A stretch of 64,000 nucleotides of DNA from Tetrapyrgos nigripes (lineage: Eukaryota > Basidiomycota > Agaricomycetes > Agaricales > Campanellaceae), in assembly GCA_013368315.1 (NCBI GenBank), contig JAACJM010000186.1, positions 1 through 64,000 of the forward strand, written 5' to 3'. Positions 22,416 through 34,562 of the stretch are shown here, piece by piece. The first letter of the stretch is position 1, and each line of letters starts with the position of its first letter. A program made the translations under genes and the position numbers. The notes beneath the pieces were generated by a model. It did not search any database, was not told the origin of the DNA, and was given only the letters and a program-made list of their open reading frames with translations.

Positions 22416-25339
22416 AGCTGTAGCTGTAACTGCTACACATAGTATACTGATAGTACTCTGCTGGGCACAATGCGTAGTTTGTAGAGGCTTATCTGTACCT
22501 ATATTATGGTATGATACTATGCATAGTGAATCACTGTTCCACCCCATACCATGCATAGTATATCGCATTTTATTTTTGCATATCACGCATAGTAAGCCAC
22601 TGTGCCAGCCCTATACCATGCGTAGTAAGCCACTGTGCCCCTTAGGGGGCAGTAGGGCGGGTTTTTCTCACGCCTCAAAATTTGATGGGAGGTGCAGGCC
22701 GTCGATAGGGCCCTGAATCTGCAAATGGAATAGGGGTAATAGCTGTGGCTGGCTCAGAAAATGCAAAATAAATTCCTGGAGCCGGCAATGAAAAGTGATA
22801 TAAGTATATAAGAGGATGTATTTTGGGTCATTGAATTCAAATATCCAATCAGATTCGCAATACCTGCCGTGGCTATAGAGATATGGCCAAAATACTGTCC
22901 AAAATACAGCAAATAGCAGGATGGGTACTGGCCATTGCATCCAATCAGCTCTGATCATTATGCAAATTGGTAGGATACTGCTTTTGGATTCTATAAACTT
23001 GGGAATAACATTTATTTTATTATATAATCAATGTCTAGTGAGGTATCCTCAATTTACTCTCAAAAAAGTGAAAATTTGGGATGGCCATGGACACTACATG
23101 TTATAGCATCTAATATAGTTATGGATATGCTTACTAGGGTATTCTGTGTCCCTGAATCAGAATATCCACTTGGATAAGCTCTATATTCTGTGGTTCTGGT
23201 GATATGGAATACTTACTCCTAAATATAGGTACCTGTGGCACCCACAAATATGCAACTTATAAATTTGTTTGAGAGGGTGAATAAATGTTCATTAATACTT
23301 TAAATCAGAATATAAAGTCATATTCTTCATATCTTGAAGATACAAGACTCTATTTTCAATTTATTTCCCAAAAATTGCCACAAAAGCAAAAAAAAGTGAG
23401 ATGGCCATGGAGAGGGCATGGTATGGCATCCAATACAGCTATGTATATGTCTATTAAAGTAGTCCGGGTCCTTGAATCCAAATATCCACTTAGATTGGCT
23501 CTATAAGCTGTGGCTACTCTGCTATTGAAGACTTACTCCCAAGCATGGGTACCTGTGGCACCTGTAAATATGTATCTTAAAAAACTGTGGAGATAGGTGG
23601 ATAACTGTTTATCAAAGCCCCAAACAAGAATATGAGGTCATATGTTCCATATCCCCAAGATCCAAGACTCTATTCCCAATTTATTACTCAAAAAGCGAAA
23701 ATAGTACCTTTTGGAACCATATACATGGGCATATCTCATTCCAGAGGTTACTGGAGGCACTCATACTATGTATTTCATCTTTTAGTACCACTTAAAAGAT
23801 GATCAGCCATCCAAAATATCTAGCAGATGTTCTAGGTACATGCACCAGGTTAAAGTCAAACTGAGTTGCACATAATGATACTTATAGCACTTAAGGCTAT
23901 ATCTGAACATGTCTTTCAGTGAGAACATCCAAACTGCCAGTAACACAAGGATTATGGCTTAGAATGATGGGAGGGTAGTCAGAATGCCAGTCTCAAAGCC
24001 AAAAGATAGGTATATGTGTCAATGAAGGTGAAAATTAGGGCTATCTTTGCTGTCTGGGGAATAAATTGAGAATAGAGTCTTAGAACTTAGGGATATAGGT
24101 GATATGATTTCATATTACTGTTTGGGACATCAATCAACACTTTTAAGCCCACTCAACCTATTTTATAAAGTACATATTTGCAGGTGCCACAGGTACCCAC
24201 GTTTGGGGGTAAGTCTTGAATAGCAGAGTACCCATAGCCTATAGAGCCAATCCAAGTGGATATTAGGATTCCACAACCAAATTTATCTTAGTAGGCATAT
24301 CCATGATCATATTGGATGCCACACCATGCCCTGTGCATGGCCATTCCTCTTTTTCACTTTTGTGGCAATTTTTGGGGAATAAATTGAAAATAGAGTCTTG
24401 TATTTTGAAGATATCAAAAACATGACTTTATATTATGATTGAGGGTATTAATGAACATTTATCCACCCTCTCAAACAAATTTATAAGTTGCATATTTGTG
24501 GATGCCACAGGTACCTATATTTAGGGGTAAGTATTCCATATCACCAGAACCACAGAATATAGAGCTTATCCAAGTGGATATTCTGATTCAGGGACACAAA
24601 ATATCCTTGTAAGCATATCCATAATTATATTAGATGCTATAACATGCAGTGTCCATGGCCATCCCAAATTTTTCACTTTTTTCAGAGTAAATTGAGGATA
24701 TCTCACTAGACATTGATTATATAATAAAAATAAATGTTATTCCCAAGTTTATAGAATCCAAAAGCAGTATCCTACCAATTTGAATAATGATCAGAGCTGA
24801 TTGGATGCAATGACCAGTACCCATCCTGCTATTTTGCTGTATTTTGGACAGTATTTTGGCCATATCTCTATACCCACTGCAGTTATTGCAAATTTGATTG
24901 GATATTTGGATTCAGCGACCCAAAATACACCCTCTTATGTACTTACATCACTTTTCATTGCCGGCTCCAGGAATTTATTTTGCATTTTCTGAGCCAGCCA
25001 CAGCTACTACCCCTATTCCATTTGCAGATTCTGGCCCCTACTGACCGCCTGCACCTCCTATCAAAATTTGAGGCGTGAAAAAAACCCGCCCTACTGGCCC
25101 CTAAGGCCCTGCCTACCGCCACATCAAATTACCAGCTGTGGGAAAAACCTGCCAAATTTACTTAAGGTATACCATGCGTGGTATAGTAGAATATTGTGCA
25201 CACAATGCATAGTATGAAAATAGCCATACAATGCATCATATGCTCACCCAAAGTATACACAGAGAAAGGACTGTTGACTACGCATTGTGTTGTGTGAGTA
25301 CTGCCTGTATACTATGCATGGCAGTTACAACTACTGGTG
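22416..25339. mobile_element. Foldback-type element: giant imperfect palindrome, arms ~1.2 kb, loop ~0.35 kb
   Basis: The right half is the reverse complement of the left half. For example, 23090-23106 pairs with about 24636-24652 and the 22640 GC-rich block pairs with about 25100, centred near 23871. Terminal segments share TGTAACTGC and ATAGTATAC in inverted orientation. The unpaired centre is about 23700-24045. No open frame of note, so it is non-autonomous. The 8-bp duplication suggests mobilisation by an hAT-like transposase (inference). Confidence 0.88.
22860..23700. repeat. Tandem ~300-bp units inside the left foldback arm
   Basis: Three related units share GTGAGATGGCCATGG-like, CAAATATCCACTTRGAT, TTACTCCYAA and GGTACCTGTGGCAC words in the same order. 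The right arm carries the inverted set at about 24040-24900. Confidence 0.65.
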
Positions 25340-25952
25340 GGAAGAGCTGAACGAGGGATTGGAGCTATGTTGAATGCCACCCGCGCTATGCTCTTCGATG
25401 CAAACCTATCCGCGAAATGGTGGGCGCAAGCAATGGGGACCTACATCTACGTCAAGAATCTAATGCCAACCTCGAGAGGGATCGTACCTGAGGAGAGGTA
25501 TTCCGGACAACGACAGAATGTGTCTCACTTGGTTCCATTCGGTAGTGTGGGCTTTGCACATATCCCTGCAAAATCTGGGAGGGGAAAACTGGATGCGAGA
25601 GGCTTTAAATGCCAGATGGTGGGGTACGATGGGAGGAAGGTTTATGTGGTGAAACGGTGGGAGAGTAACGACCTACACCACACTAGTGATGTGGTGTTCA
25701 AGAAGTCTGACGGTCATTGGATTTCGGCGTTTGAGGGGAGGGAGAAGACTTGTTATTTTTAGCTCCAACCCCAAAATCTGACCCTCAGAACGATCGACTA
25801 CCAATCACTTCTGAACTGACAAATTCTGACCTGACCTCGTTAAGCCCATTGCCCTCACTAACTCCATCCCCTGCAACCAACGTCGAACACCGACCAGTTC
25901 CCAATCCCCCACAACAAAAGCGTAACTGGCGTACTCAGGCTGAGATATGGGG
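25340..25952 (+). pseudogene. copia pol part 2: integrase C-terminal part and linker
   Basis: Resumes directly after the foldback element with GRAERGIGAMLNATRAML, which carries the expected catalytic Glu, then the GKLDARGFKCQMVGYD and TSDVVFKKSDGHW blocks typical of copia. A TAG stop lies at 25760-25762, and the Pro-rich linker then runs to EIWG, where the Plavaka-like element begins. Confidence 0.88.
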
Positions 25953-26104
25953 CATCAGGAAATTCACAACCGTATGGCGGGTATGGGAGGTATGGACTGT
26001 ATGGACTTTATACATACCTATACCAATCCATACCGTTCCATGTAAATTCGTTCTATACATCTGGTGTATAAATGTATGGGAGTATGGGAGTATGGACAGT
26101 TTAC

Positions 26105-29100
26105 CTATGAAGACAAGATTTCATTTGTATGATGGTCTGCATACTTACTAACATAAAACACTGTAAATAAGTCTAGTGATAAACTAAAATGTAGCTTCGG
26201 CGGAATAGATGTACGTCCATAAACAGGTATTAAGTGGGCAGCACAAAGAATAGTATCAAGGTGTATGACTGCAAGTAAAGGAGAAGTAGGACGAGAACCC
26301 CTAAATGCTGGCCTGACTATCCACATTCCAGTATTGGGCTCGGGCCTTTGACCAAACACATTGTACCAATGTACAAGAGCACAAGGATAATTAATATTGT
26401 CATATTTGAACGAGAATAGGAGTAAAACTCTTGCAGCACTCATACCTCGGAACCCAGGTTTAGACTCGTCAGTCACTACCAGCACACAGTCACGATGAGC
26501 ATCTCCGCGCCATGATGGTGTTGATCTGATGCATTCCCGAAGCATGCCACGAGTCCCAGATAAGTCACTCGGAGCGTAGAAGGTTGCAATAGCGGAATGA
26601 TACACATATATGCGTGAATCAATACTTGGTAGATCATTGTCTGAGCGGACTGGGTCTTGAGAGATTTGAGAATGCAAAAACCGGCGTGTGAGAGTAGGCA
26701 ACATTGGTTCCTCAATATGATCAGCAAGGACATTGAGGTAACGAGGTAAGAGCGTTCTATGTAATCAGTCAGTTCCAGCAATGAAAGTATACAGAAAAAA
26801 TGACCATACCATGTGTTCGTGCAAGGAAAACGTCAGACGGCAAAACCTCATCCAAGTCCAAAGCATCCACATCGTCGGTCTCCGCTTCAAACCTGTCAGG
26901 TACTGTGCTATGAAGAGGGATGACGAGCCCACGCATAACGAGGTCGGCTCGGAGTGCTAGAAGCTTATCAATGCGCTGGTTGGTGAGCAGCATTTGGCTA
27001 AGCGCATTCCAGCGGTTTGACCTTCTCCAAGGGCGTTTGACAGCCGTTATGTGACGAGACTCAGTAATCGTTGAGCAGAGGCCATTCGGGGCGCCGAACT
27101 CTTTGATCAGGAGAGGGTAGTGAACGATGGAATGTAGGCGGGGTAGATTAAAGTCTTCACGAACATCGACTGTTATGAAAACTTGCAGGTAGTGATGAAA
27201 ACTGTTGACACGTTCTTGGATTTGTTGCAGTGATGATTCATCAATATTAGCACGATGGACAAGGTAACAGAAGTCTAGAAAAGATGAAAGACATCTCATC
27301 ATTTCTGCTGGAAGGTATTCTGCAATAGCAGGGAGAAAGACCTATAACAAATGAATACCATGAACAAGGAAAGACAGAGTCACATACCTTCATGAGTGCT
27401 TTAGAATCATCACCTGTCCACTGCTTGAAACGTCGGCCATGTGGAAAGCGTCTGAGGCCTGGAAACAGCGGAACAGCTGCTATACTAAGGAACAAGCTCA
27501 GAATGTGTAAGCATATTAGAGTAAAATTCCATACCGGTAATCTATATCATCGATGATTCTTGAGGCTTCTTCATTGCCATGCTCAAGAGCGAGGAATTGG
27601 AAGGACCAGTCAACGAGCATATCCTTGAAGCATCCCTTGATGATTTGATGCAGCAGGTCAGCAGACATCATTTTGTGAATATTGGCTCTTGGAAAGTGAC
27701 AGGTAAATGGCTGAGAAGGCAAAGGTTTAGTTCCGATAGCATGAAGTAAAAGAGCGACGAACTGTAGCACCTTCATCCATACCAAAGTTATCCCAAAGTA
27801 TTTTACTGTCACCCGAAAACTCGTTGAGAGTTACATTATCCAAATTTTCTGTTCGTTGGACAGCTGGTTCCTGCAGGTTAGATGATGGTGCTCTGCATCT
27901 AGAAACAAGATATTATAAGACAGAAGAATGAGTAATAGCTGAGTACGACCTACTGTGCACACCAGCCCTGGACAATACCTGCTAAGTAGACTTGCTCGGG
28001 ATAATTGGCAATAAATGCTGCCAAGTCATATATCACACGATGAAAGTGACCATCTGGGCAGTGGCGAACGACAGGGGTGGTCATTCCTGGGTGCAATGAG
28101 CTAAGGATAGCGGCAATGGAAGAGTGGTATAGTTGTTTCTTGAAAAGCCGAAATTTGGGGTCTTTATCATATTTGCAGTCAGCTGGAAAAGTATGGCATT
28201 AGCTACAATAAACGATTTGTGTTCCAAATGATAACTTACATTTCGGGATAGCTAAAAAGCCAATGGGGACAACACTGTTATGATGACCTCGGCGTGCAGA
28301 GTTGTGGAGGTTGCCAATGGAAAGGTAGAGAGGATGATACTCGATGTGACCAGTTGCAACAGAAACGGTTGTCTTGTCAGCGCCGAGTATGATAGGGCAG
28401 TACATAGACCCATGTGTAGCCAGGTCTTGCTGGTAAATTGTGGTCTACACCAACAATATGATTAGTAGAAGTTAACGTCGATAGAATATACACGTACCGA
28501 ATGCCTCCAGGCAAAATTACCTGACATAAAATCACTCCATTGACGCTTCCCACTTCCATCCAAGTGAACGTATGGCTTCGTATCAAACTCCTTGACAAAA
28601 TCTGGATTTGCGAGCATGTTGGCTATGACGACATCTGGGTCACGGTACCAGACCTGATATGATGTCATCTGCCATTCTGGAGTGTCTTGCATTGTTCCAG
28701 CTTGGGGCTGCGTCTCGAAACATTTCCAAGGCGCACTACCAACGCGTATGTTGTCGATAGCCTCCAGAAGGTCCTCGTGGTTGAGGAATGGATCAGATTC
28801 TGCTCCATGTTGAGATAGGGACAGAGACCAGATGTCCAAGAGCTCGTCTATATCAGACTGAGACATCTCTGCCTTTCAGAAGCAGAAGTCGCAAGCCTGA
28901 ACTGCACCTCATCCGCAAACGGTGCCCAAACATTATCCGGCTCAGGTTGAGGAGGGACTGGGCTTCCTGGCGGTAGAAAATTGCCATTTTCATCACATAT
29001 ATCACCTATCTGTGTGTAAGGGCAAGAAGAAAAAATATGAATGACGAGACACACCAGTAAGGAAAGGATGATAGTTCTTGCTTTCTCTCGGAGGCCTCGG

Positions 29101-29380
29101 AGCTTGTGGTTCAATTGGTGAGGGCAGAGGCTGCATGTCGACATCTGAAGGCTGCATATCATCGTCTGAAAGGTCTTCAGGAACAGTGAAAGGCTGGGAT
29201 GTGGAAGACGCTAGTGCAGTGGACAATGCTGTAGTGGACAATGCTGTATGCGTTGACGCAGAAGATGGGGGATTTATCAAGAAACCTGGATGCACTGCAT
29301 TGACGTGTTTTCGTTCGGTCTGATCCTCGTTTAAAAGTACGCCTGCAGCCAGGGTATTGGCATTGAAAGACGATGGGCAT
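26105..29380 (-). pseudogene. Plavaka-type transposase, degenerate
   Basis: Recognised from ordered Plavaka blocks: an N-terminal C2H2-like finger (CQYPGC ... HVNAVH), VWAPFADEVQF, SYQVWYRDPDVV, CPIILGADKTTVS, HFPRANIHKMM, DLLHQIIKG, GRRFKQWTGDDSKALMK, FGAPNGLCSTITESRH and HITAVKRPWRRSN, with a C-terminal domain to 26105. Exons are separated by short introns. Damage: one surplus G near 29328 shifts the finger out of frame. Near 28870-28890 the helix before MSQSDIDELLD is broken by a frame change and a TGA. Role: cut-and-paste transposition of the surrounding element. Probably inactive. Confidence 0.85.
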
Positions 29381-29542
29381 CCTGGAAGAGAGGTTGTCAG
29401 AGAAACTCAGTTATTTCATGAGGAAAATAAACAACGCTTACCAAGCACCAAAATTTTCTCCATCCACATCACGTCTGCATCCCTATAACATGTCCAAAAG
29501 CCTTATGGGACCCGAGGCAACAAAATAAAGATTCCAGAAACC

Positions 29543-31834
29543 ATGGAGAAGAAAACTATGGTGCAGATCTGCCAGGAAAAGGCTGCAAAAGAGGCAGCAG
29601 AGAAGGAGAAAAAGGAAGTGAAGAAGGTAGCGAAGGAACAGGCAGCATGTCTGCACGAGTGGTTGCCGCTGCAGAGGACAAACAAGCGGCTGATGATGAG
29701 GTTTTTCAGTCTATTTGTCCTGACTTGGAACTGACAGAAAACTCACCTTCCACTGCCACGTCAGAATCGAACACCCCAACAGCAAGCTTAGTGTCTGCAC
29801 ATATCAGCCTCAGTGATACTGAGGATGACAACAACCCAAACAACTCCAAGCCTCCTCCTTCTTCAGACCCAGGGACAGACGGCGAGCTGGCCTTTTCAAT
29901 GGACGTTGATGAACAAGAGAAACCGGCTGAAAAGGTTGACAGTCCAGCTTCTGGGTCTGCTTTTGAACTGAGTGGATCTGAGGTGAGCGGATCTGACGCA
30001 GAAGATGTCAACGAGGAAATAGCTGAGCTACAAGCTGCTCCAAAGACGGCGAACAAGATACGAGGCAATGCTGCAGACTTGGGATCAGATGGTGAAGCAG
30101 CTGGTAATGCAGATGATGAGGATAGTGAGGCTGAGGTACTCAGGAAGGCATTGGAGGAATACCGCAAGAAAAAAGGTAAAGCAAAGCTGGATGCAAAAAA
30201 GGAGAAGGCTGAGAAAGCCAAGTTAGCACGCAAGGTATGCAATAGTATTTTATAAAGGCTCTGGCTTACCGTTACTCTGTAGCAGGAAAAGTCTGAAGTC
30301 CGAAACGAAGTATCCAAAGCCCAGCAGTCTGATAACCCAAAACCTAGCCCAAACGAAGCATCTACCAGCTCAACCAAGTGCCCTGCCAGCTCTGATGTCG
30401 AAGGAGAAGCTCAGTAAGTGACAGATCAATTTTGAGTTCAAAACTAACGAGATACTTACAGATCCAAGAAACCGAAAGGAGCGCCAGTCGGCGGCTTGAA
30501 ACCAGGCTGGAAAGCTACTCTCTATGGCTTGAAAAGCAGAAGGCTTCAGAGCCCTCATTGTCTAGTGAGGTTGTGGTGGGAGAGTTCGACGTAGATGAAA
30601 GCCACGAGTCTTTAAGCAAAGCTCAAGAAGCTTCTGATGGAAGTGTGAAAAAGAACCAGGTTTCCTTTTTCAAATTTTGTACTGATGACATCGCCACTGA
30701 TTACTCATACGTAGATCGTTCTCAAACCTGCCAATGTCAAGGCCATTGATGCCAAAGAACGTGGCAAAACCAACATGGACAAGCCTAGACGCCGTCAGAC
30801 TACTCAAAGCGACCTTCCTTTCGCTACCACTGCTGAGAGGGACCATTGGACAAAGATCGTTTGGCCCGGTATTCTCAAGTGGGTTGGCACTGTCTCCAAC
30901 CAGTTTGGTGTCAATGGTGAAATCGATTTGAAGACGATTATTAGCCAGCTGTGGGCCAAACATTACCCCGAGCCAACTACATATGATGATCCGAAGAGTG
31001 GTAAAAAGCGGCCCCTTCTAGAGCATCCTGCGATCTTCGGTTTCGTCTGTGTTCTTTCTTTTACTATTCATTTTTCTAGGTGTTGACGATACAATATTTG
31101 TCTAGGTCCAGTCTGCCCTCCGCACCTTCCGCAGTGAAATTGGGAAACGGGCCCTCAGTATCATCCGTCTCAAAGCCAAAGAGTGTGCATCCGTTGAAGC
31201 AGTTTCCGATTGGGTGAAGGAACAGCTAGAGAATGACAGATGGATTTATGCGGATGCCAGTCCCACTGTGCGTGCAAAATCTTTCATTCCTTTGTGATGC
31301 ACTGAATATTACTCACAGCGCAAAGAGAGTACTGGCGCCTTTTGAGGTCCACTCCTTCTTGAGACGTTCACTTATTTCTTGGCAAAGATCGGAACCTCTG
31401 ATGAAGAATATGACTTTCCAGCTGGTGCTTTGGCACTGAGTGCTGCAGCGGTAAGTCATTGCTTATTAACTTACTCCATGGTTATTCTCTGACTTTTTTT
31501 GCAGGTTCTTCGCATGCTCAAAAGCTTTGAGACTGGAGTCAACACCATTCAAGAAGCGATCGACATTGGCAAAGAAGAGGCCAAGAAATCTGGAAAGAGG
31601 GCTAAGCAGGTGACGATGACGAGCTTTGGGGATAATTGGCAGAAGACAGTTGAAGGATTCTACAATGATTATACCAGCAAACTTTCGGAGAAGAAGTGGC
31701 ATCAGCTTCTCGAGGCCACTGAGGGTTTCACATCCACCGTCTCATCCGCCGATCCCATCGTTGAGGACACTGCTACTGTCAACAAAACTCGGAGTCAAGG
31801 CAATGTAATTGTTTATCTGATTAGAGATGAGTAG
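29543..31834 (+). pseudogene. Second gene of the Plavaka-like element, unknown function, degenerate
   Basis: Plus strand, multi-exon. It begins with a Lys/Glu/Ala-rich helix (KEAAEKEKKEVKKVAK), followed by an acidic Asp/Glu/Ser region with SGSEVSGSDAED and a second Lys-rich coil near 30150-30230. The C-terminal half is folded-looking: WTKIVWPGILKWVGTV, LKTIISQLWAKHYPE, ALRTFRSEIGKRALSII and AALSAAAVLRMLKSFETG. It resembles mushroom proteins of DUF6532 type (tentative). Frame breaks near 29645, 30540 and 31345 mean it is unlikely to be translated whole. Its position between the element's ends argues it belongs to the transposon, not the host. Confidence 0.6.
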
Positions 31835-32255
31835 TGCATAGTTCCTTTTTTCCATTTCACTCATCTGCTCGAGTATAGAATGCTGCAGTGGTTTCTTCAA
31901 GTCCTCAGTCATCCGCCGACTCTCTTCACGGTCAGGCCCTTTTGGGCCAGTACTTCGTGATTACTTTTTTCTATCTATTCCTCATATGATAATATCTATC
32001 TATTGCTATATGTATGTTATTTGGGAGACAATATCTGATTATATATATTAAGCTGAACCTACCAGAATGACCATATAGAATGCATATCAAGTGCATAGGA
32101 GGATGTATGGGAAGTATGGGAAGAAGGTATAGGAAGTATGGGAAGAAGGTATGGAGCGGGTATGGGAATGGTCGTATAGGTGCATGGGTGAGTATGGAAA
32201 ACATGCACCCCCCCCTCTGATCCATGCACCCCATACCGTTGCGAATTTCCTGATG

Positions 32256-34086
32256 GGAACAGTCCCCACTCGGTCATCTACTCGTAGCCAGAACCTTACC
32301 CAAGATTTTATTAAATCCAAGGAGTACGAAGAGCGAGAAAGCGAAGCGCAGAACAAAGGCGAGGAATGGGCAAAGGATGATGAGGGTGATGTAGAGTTAC
32401 TTCCAGAGTTTGACGAGGAAGACACGCCTACTGCTCTTATGACAAGCATCGAGCCTGTCATCGAACCCGGAAATACATGGGTCCCGAACTTGTATGCAGA
32501 AGTGATGAAATGACCTGATCTGTGGATGGCTCCTATGGAGAAGGAGTTAGTGAAGTTGGATTCCCACAAAGCTTTTACCCCCGTTCCAAAGCCAAAAGAC
32601 GTGAAGATCATCACTACTCGATGGGTGTACGCCCTTAGATTGGACAGGAATGGGAAGATTACTGAACGTCGGGCTCGACTGAGCCGTGAGGGGATATAAT
32701 CAGATCAAAGGAGTGCATTACGATGACACCTGGGCCATCGTGGCTAGGTACGAATCAGAACGTTTTGCTATTGCAATTGCGGCATACGAGGGTTTGGATC
32801 TGTGGTCAGGGGATTTCACTGGCGCATACCTCAATGCAAAACCACAAGGGGTCAATTACCTGACATTACCAGATGGGTTCCACCACCGTTACTCCCTTCG
32901 CGACGGGAACGAAACCGTACTTCTCATGAACATCAATATATATGGCTCGATGGATGCAGGGAACAACTGGTACAAGCTCCTAGATAAATGATATCGCGAG
33001 ATGGGCTTCAAAGCAAACCCTGCAGATCCATGTGTCCGATACCGACGCACGCCTCTGGGTAGTACCATTACCGTTACTTATACAGATGACGTGACTGGAG
33101 TTTCGACGACGGAAGAGGATGGGAAGAGGGCGCGAAAGGAGATCGCTGAGCAGTTTGAGTTCAGAGATTATGGGGAACCAGACGTGGTGTTGGGTATGAC
33201 AGTTCGCCTTTACAAAGACACCAAAGACATCTCACTTCATCAACGTCCACTGATCGAGAAGACGTTGGAGAAATTTGGAATGATGGACTGCACACCAAAA
33301 TATACACCACTATCTCCAGGTATCGAGTTCGTCAATAGTCAACCCCAACCTATCCCTACTGCCGATAAACTCTTCATGATGGACAAGAATTATTATAGCT
33401 TGGTCAGTGCTCTCAACCATGTCTGTCAAGGAACTCGTCTGGATATTGCATTCGCCGTCTCGTTACTGCAGAGATATTCCAGTGACCCCAGACCTATTCA
33501 CTGGGCATCAGCTCTCCATTTACTTGCGTACCTCAAGACGACTGCAAGTCACCAGATCACATACCGACACCGCCAGAACTTGGACATACCAGATGGGATT
33601 AAGCCCATCGGCTTTGCTGACACATCTCATTCTGATATCAAAGAAGAGAATGGCCTCGCGACTCGGAAATCTACAATGGGTTATGTGTTCTTGGTCGCAG
33701 GGGGAGCGGTGTCATGGTCGTCATCTAAACAAAGGGTCGTGGCATTGTCTATGACTGAGGCGGAGTATCTCTCTATGGTACATGCAGGAAAACAAGCGGA
33801 GTGGATGTGGAAGTGGTTGAATGGGGTTGAAATGAGAAGAGATTCCCCTTTCATTATCAACGTCGACAATACCAGCTCTATTGCTCTCACTGAAGCCACG
33901 ACAAAGCATGGCCGTACAAAGCATTTCGACACTGCGTGGGCTTGGATACGAGATGCTGTGCGTGAGGGGGAGTTGGAGTTTCGATATATTCCATCCGGGG
34001 AGAACCTTGCAGACATCATGACGAAATCCTTGAGTAGGCCATTGTTCGAGAAGTTGGTGAAAGGATTGGGCCTTACAGTTGGGTAG
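32256..34086 (+). pseudogene. copia pol part 3: reverse transcriptase and RNase H
   Basis: Blocks in order: linker, MAPMEKELVKLDSHKAF, TTRWVYALRLDRNGK, WSGDFTGAYLNAKP, a catalytic-site variant TYTDDVTG (Y-T-D-D where most elements have Y-V-D-D), VVLGMTVRL, RLDIAFAVSLLQRYSS, then RNase H with GFADTSHSD, STMGYVFLVAGGAVSW, ALSMTEAEYLSM and TKHFDTAW. In-frame stops lie near 32511, 32697 and 32989. The last 1.1 kb (33001-34086) is an intact frame ending just before the polypurine tract. Confidence 0.93.
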
Positions 34087-34100
34087 AAGAGTCTACGGCC

Positions 34101-34110
34101 TCAGGGGGAG
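34101..34110 (+). promoter_or_regulatory. Polypurine tract of the copia element
   Basis: TCAGGGGGAG lies immediately 5' of the 3' LTR, the expected position and composition for the plus-strand primer. Confidence 0.85.
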
Positions 34111-34514
34111 TGTCGAGAATAAGAGTCCCCAGACAGGGGCTATTTCCTTTTCTGTTAATATCCGTCTCTCTAACTATCTATTTTCTCGTATCCTGTTCCC
34201 TGTTAATTCCTTTAACCATCGTGCTCCAAGGCACACTGATCCGGGTTCAACACCCGCCTCACTTATACCTATACTTTTCGTATCCGACACCCCAGTCGTT
34301 TCCACTATCTCGTGTGGACTCCTGGGGTGTGTATTCATCTTACTATTCATTCCTACTTTGTTACTGATTGATTCTTCTATATTTACTACAGTACGACATT
34401 CGTACTAACGCGTACTCATTTGTAACAGGTACTGTAGTTAATACCAGTTGTTTCCACTATCTCGTGTGGACTCCTGGGTACGACATTCGTACTAACGCGT
34501 ACTCATTTGTAACA
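34111..34514 (+). repeat. 3' LTR of the copia element
   Basis: 404 bp, direct copy of 18212-18615 with about nine substitutions, followed by the GAAGA duplication at 34515-34519. Confidence 0.95.
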
Positions 34515-34562
34515 GAAGAATTGGAGGAGTTGAAATGTATGTTGTTGGCTGTGGCGAAGTAG
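34515..34562 (+). pseudogene. 3' remainder of the gene split by copia
   Basis: After the GAAGA duplication the frame reads LEELKCMLLAVAK-stop and continues the Leu/Glu-rich coil interrupted at 18211. Confidence 0.55.

Larger units (their letters stand above)
25953..32255. mobile_element. Plavaka-like (CACTA-related) DNA transposon, 6.3 kb
   Basis: The ends are inverted repeats: CATCAGGAAATTCACAACCG at 25953 against the reverse complement of the right end, CATCAGGAAATTCGCAACGG, ending at 32255. They match for about 29 bp with few mismatches. Subterminal regions are packed with GTATGG(G/A) words on both sides, as in CACTA-type elements. A 2-bp GG duplication flanks the element, and removing it with one GG restores the copia frame (E-I-W-G-T-V-P). 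It carries a minus-strand transposase and a plus-strand second gene, both damaged. Confidence 0.88.
18212..34514 (+). mobile_element. Ty1/copia LTR retrotransposon with nested insertions
   Basis: Two 404-bp LTRs (18212-18615 and 34111-34514) in direct orientation start TGTCGAG, end TAACA, and are flanked by GAAGA. The gene order is gag, protease, integrase, reverse transcriptase, RNase H, which defines the copia (Pseudoviridae-like) class. The element is dead: stop codons interrupt gag and pol (near 20905, 21364, 21490, 25760, 32511, 32697 and 32989). A foldback element and a Plavaka-like transposon are inserted in pol. The two LTRs differ at about nine positions by eye. Confidence 0.95.

Noticed and set aside
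22165..22470. Minus-strand open frame across the integrase
   Set aside because: Antisense shadow of copia pol; no conserved motif.
29706..30377. 223-aa minus-strand frame, Ser/Ala-rich
   Set aside because: Antisense of the acidic coding region of the Plavaka second gene; Asp/Glu codons read backwards give Ser/Phe/Leu-rich frames.
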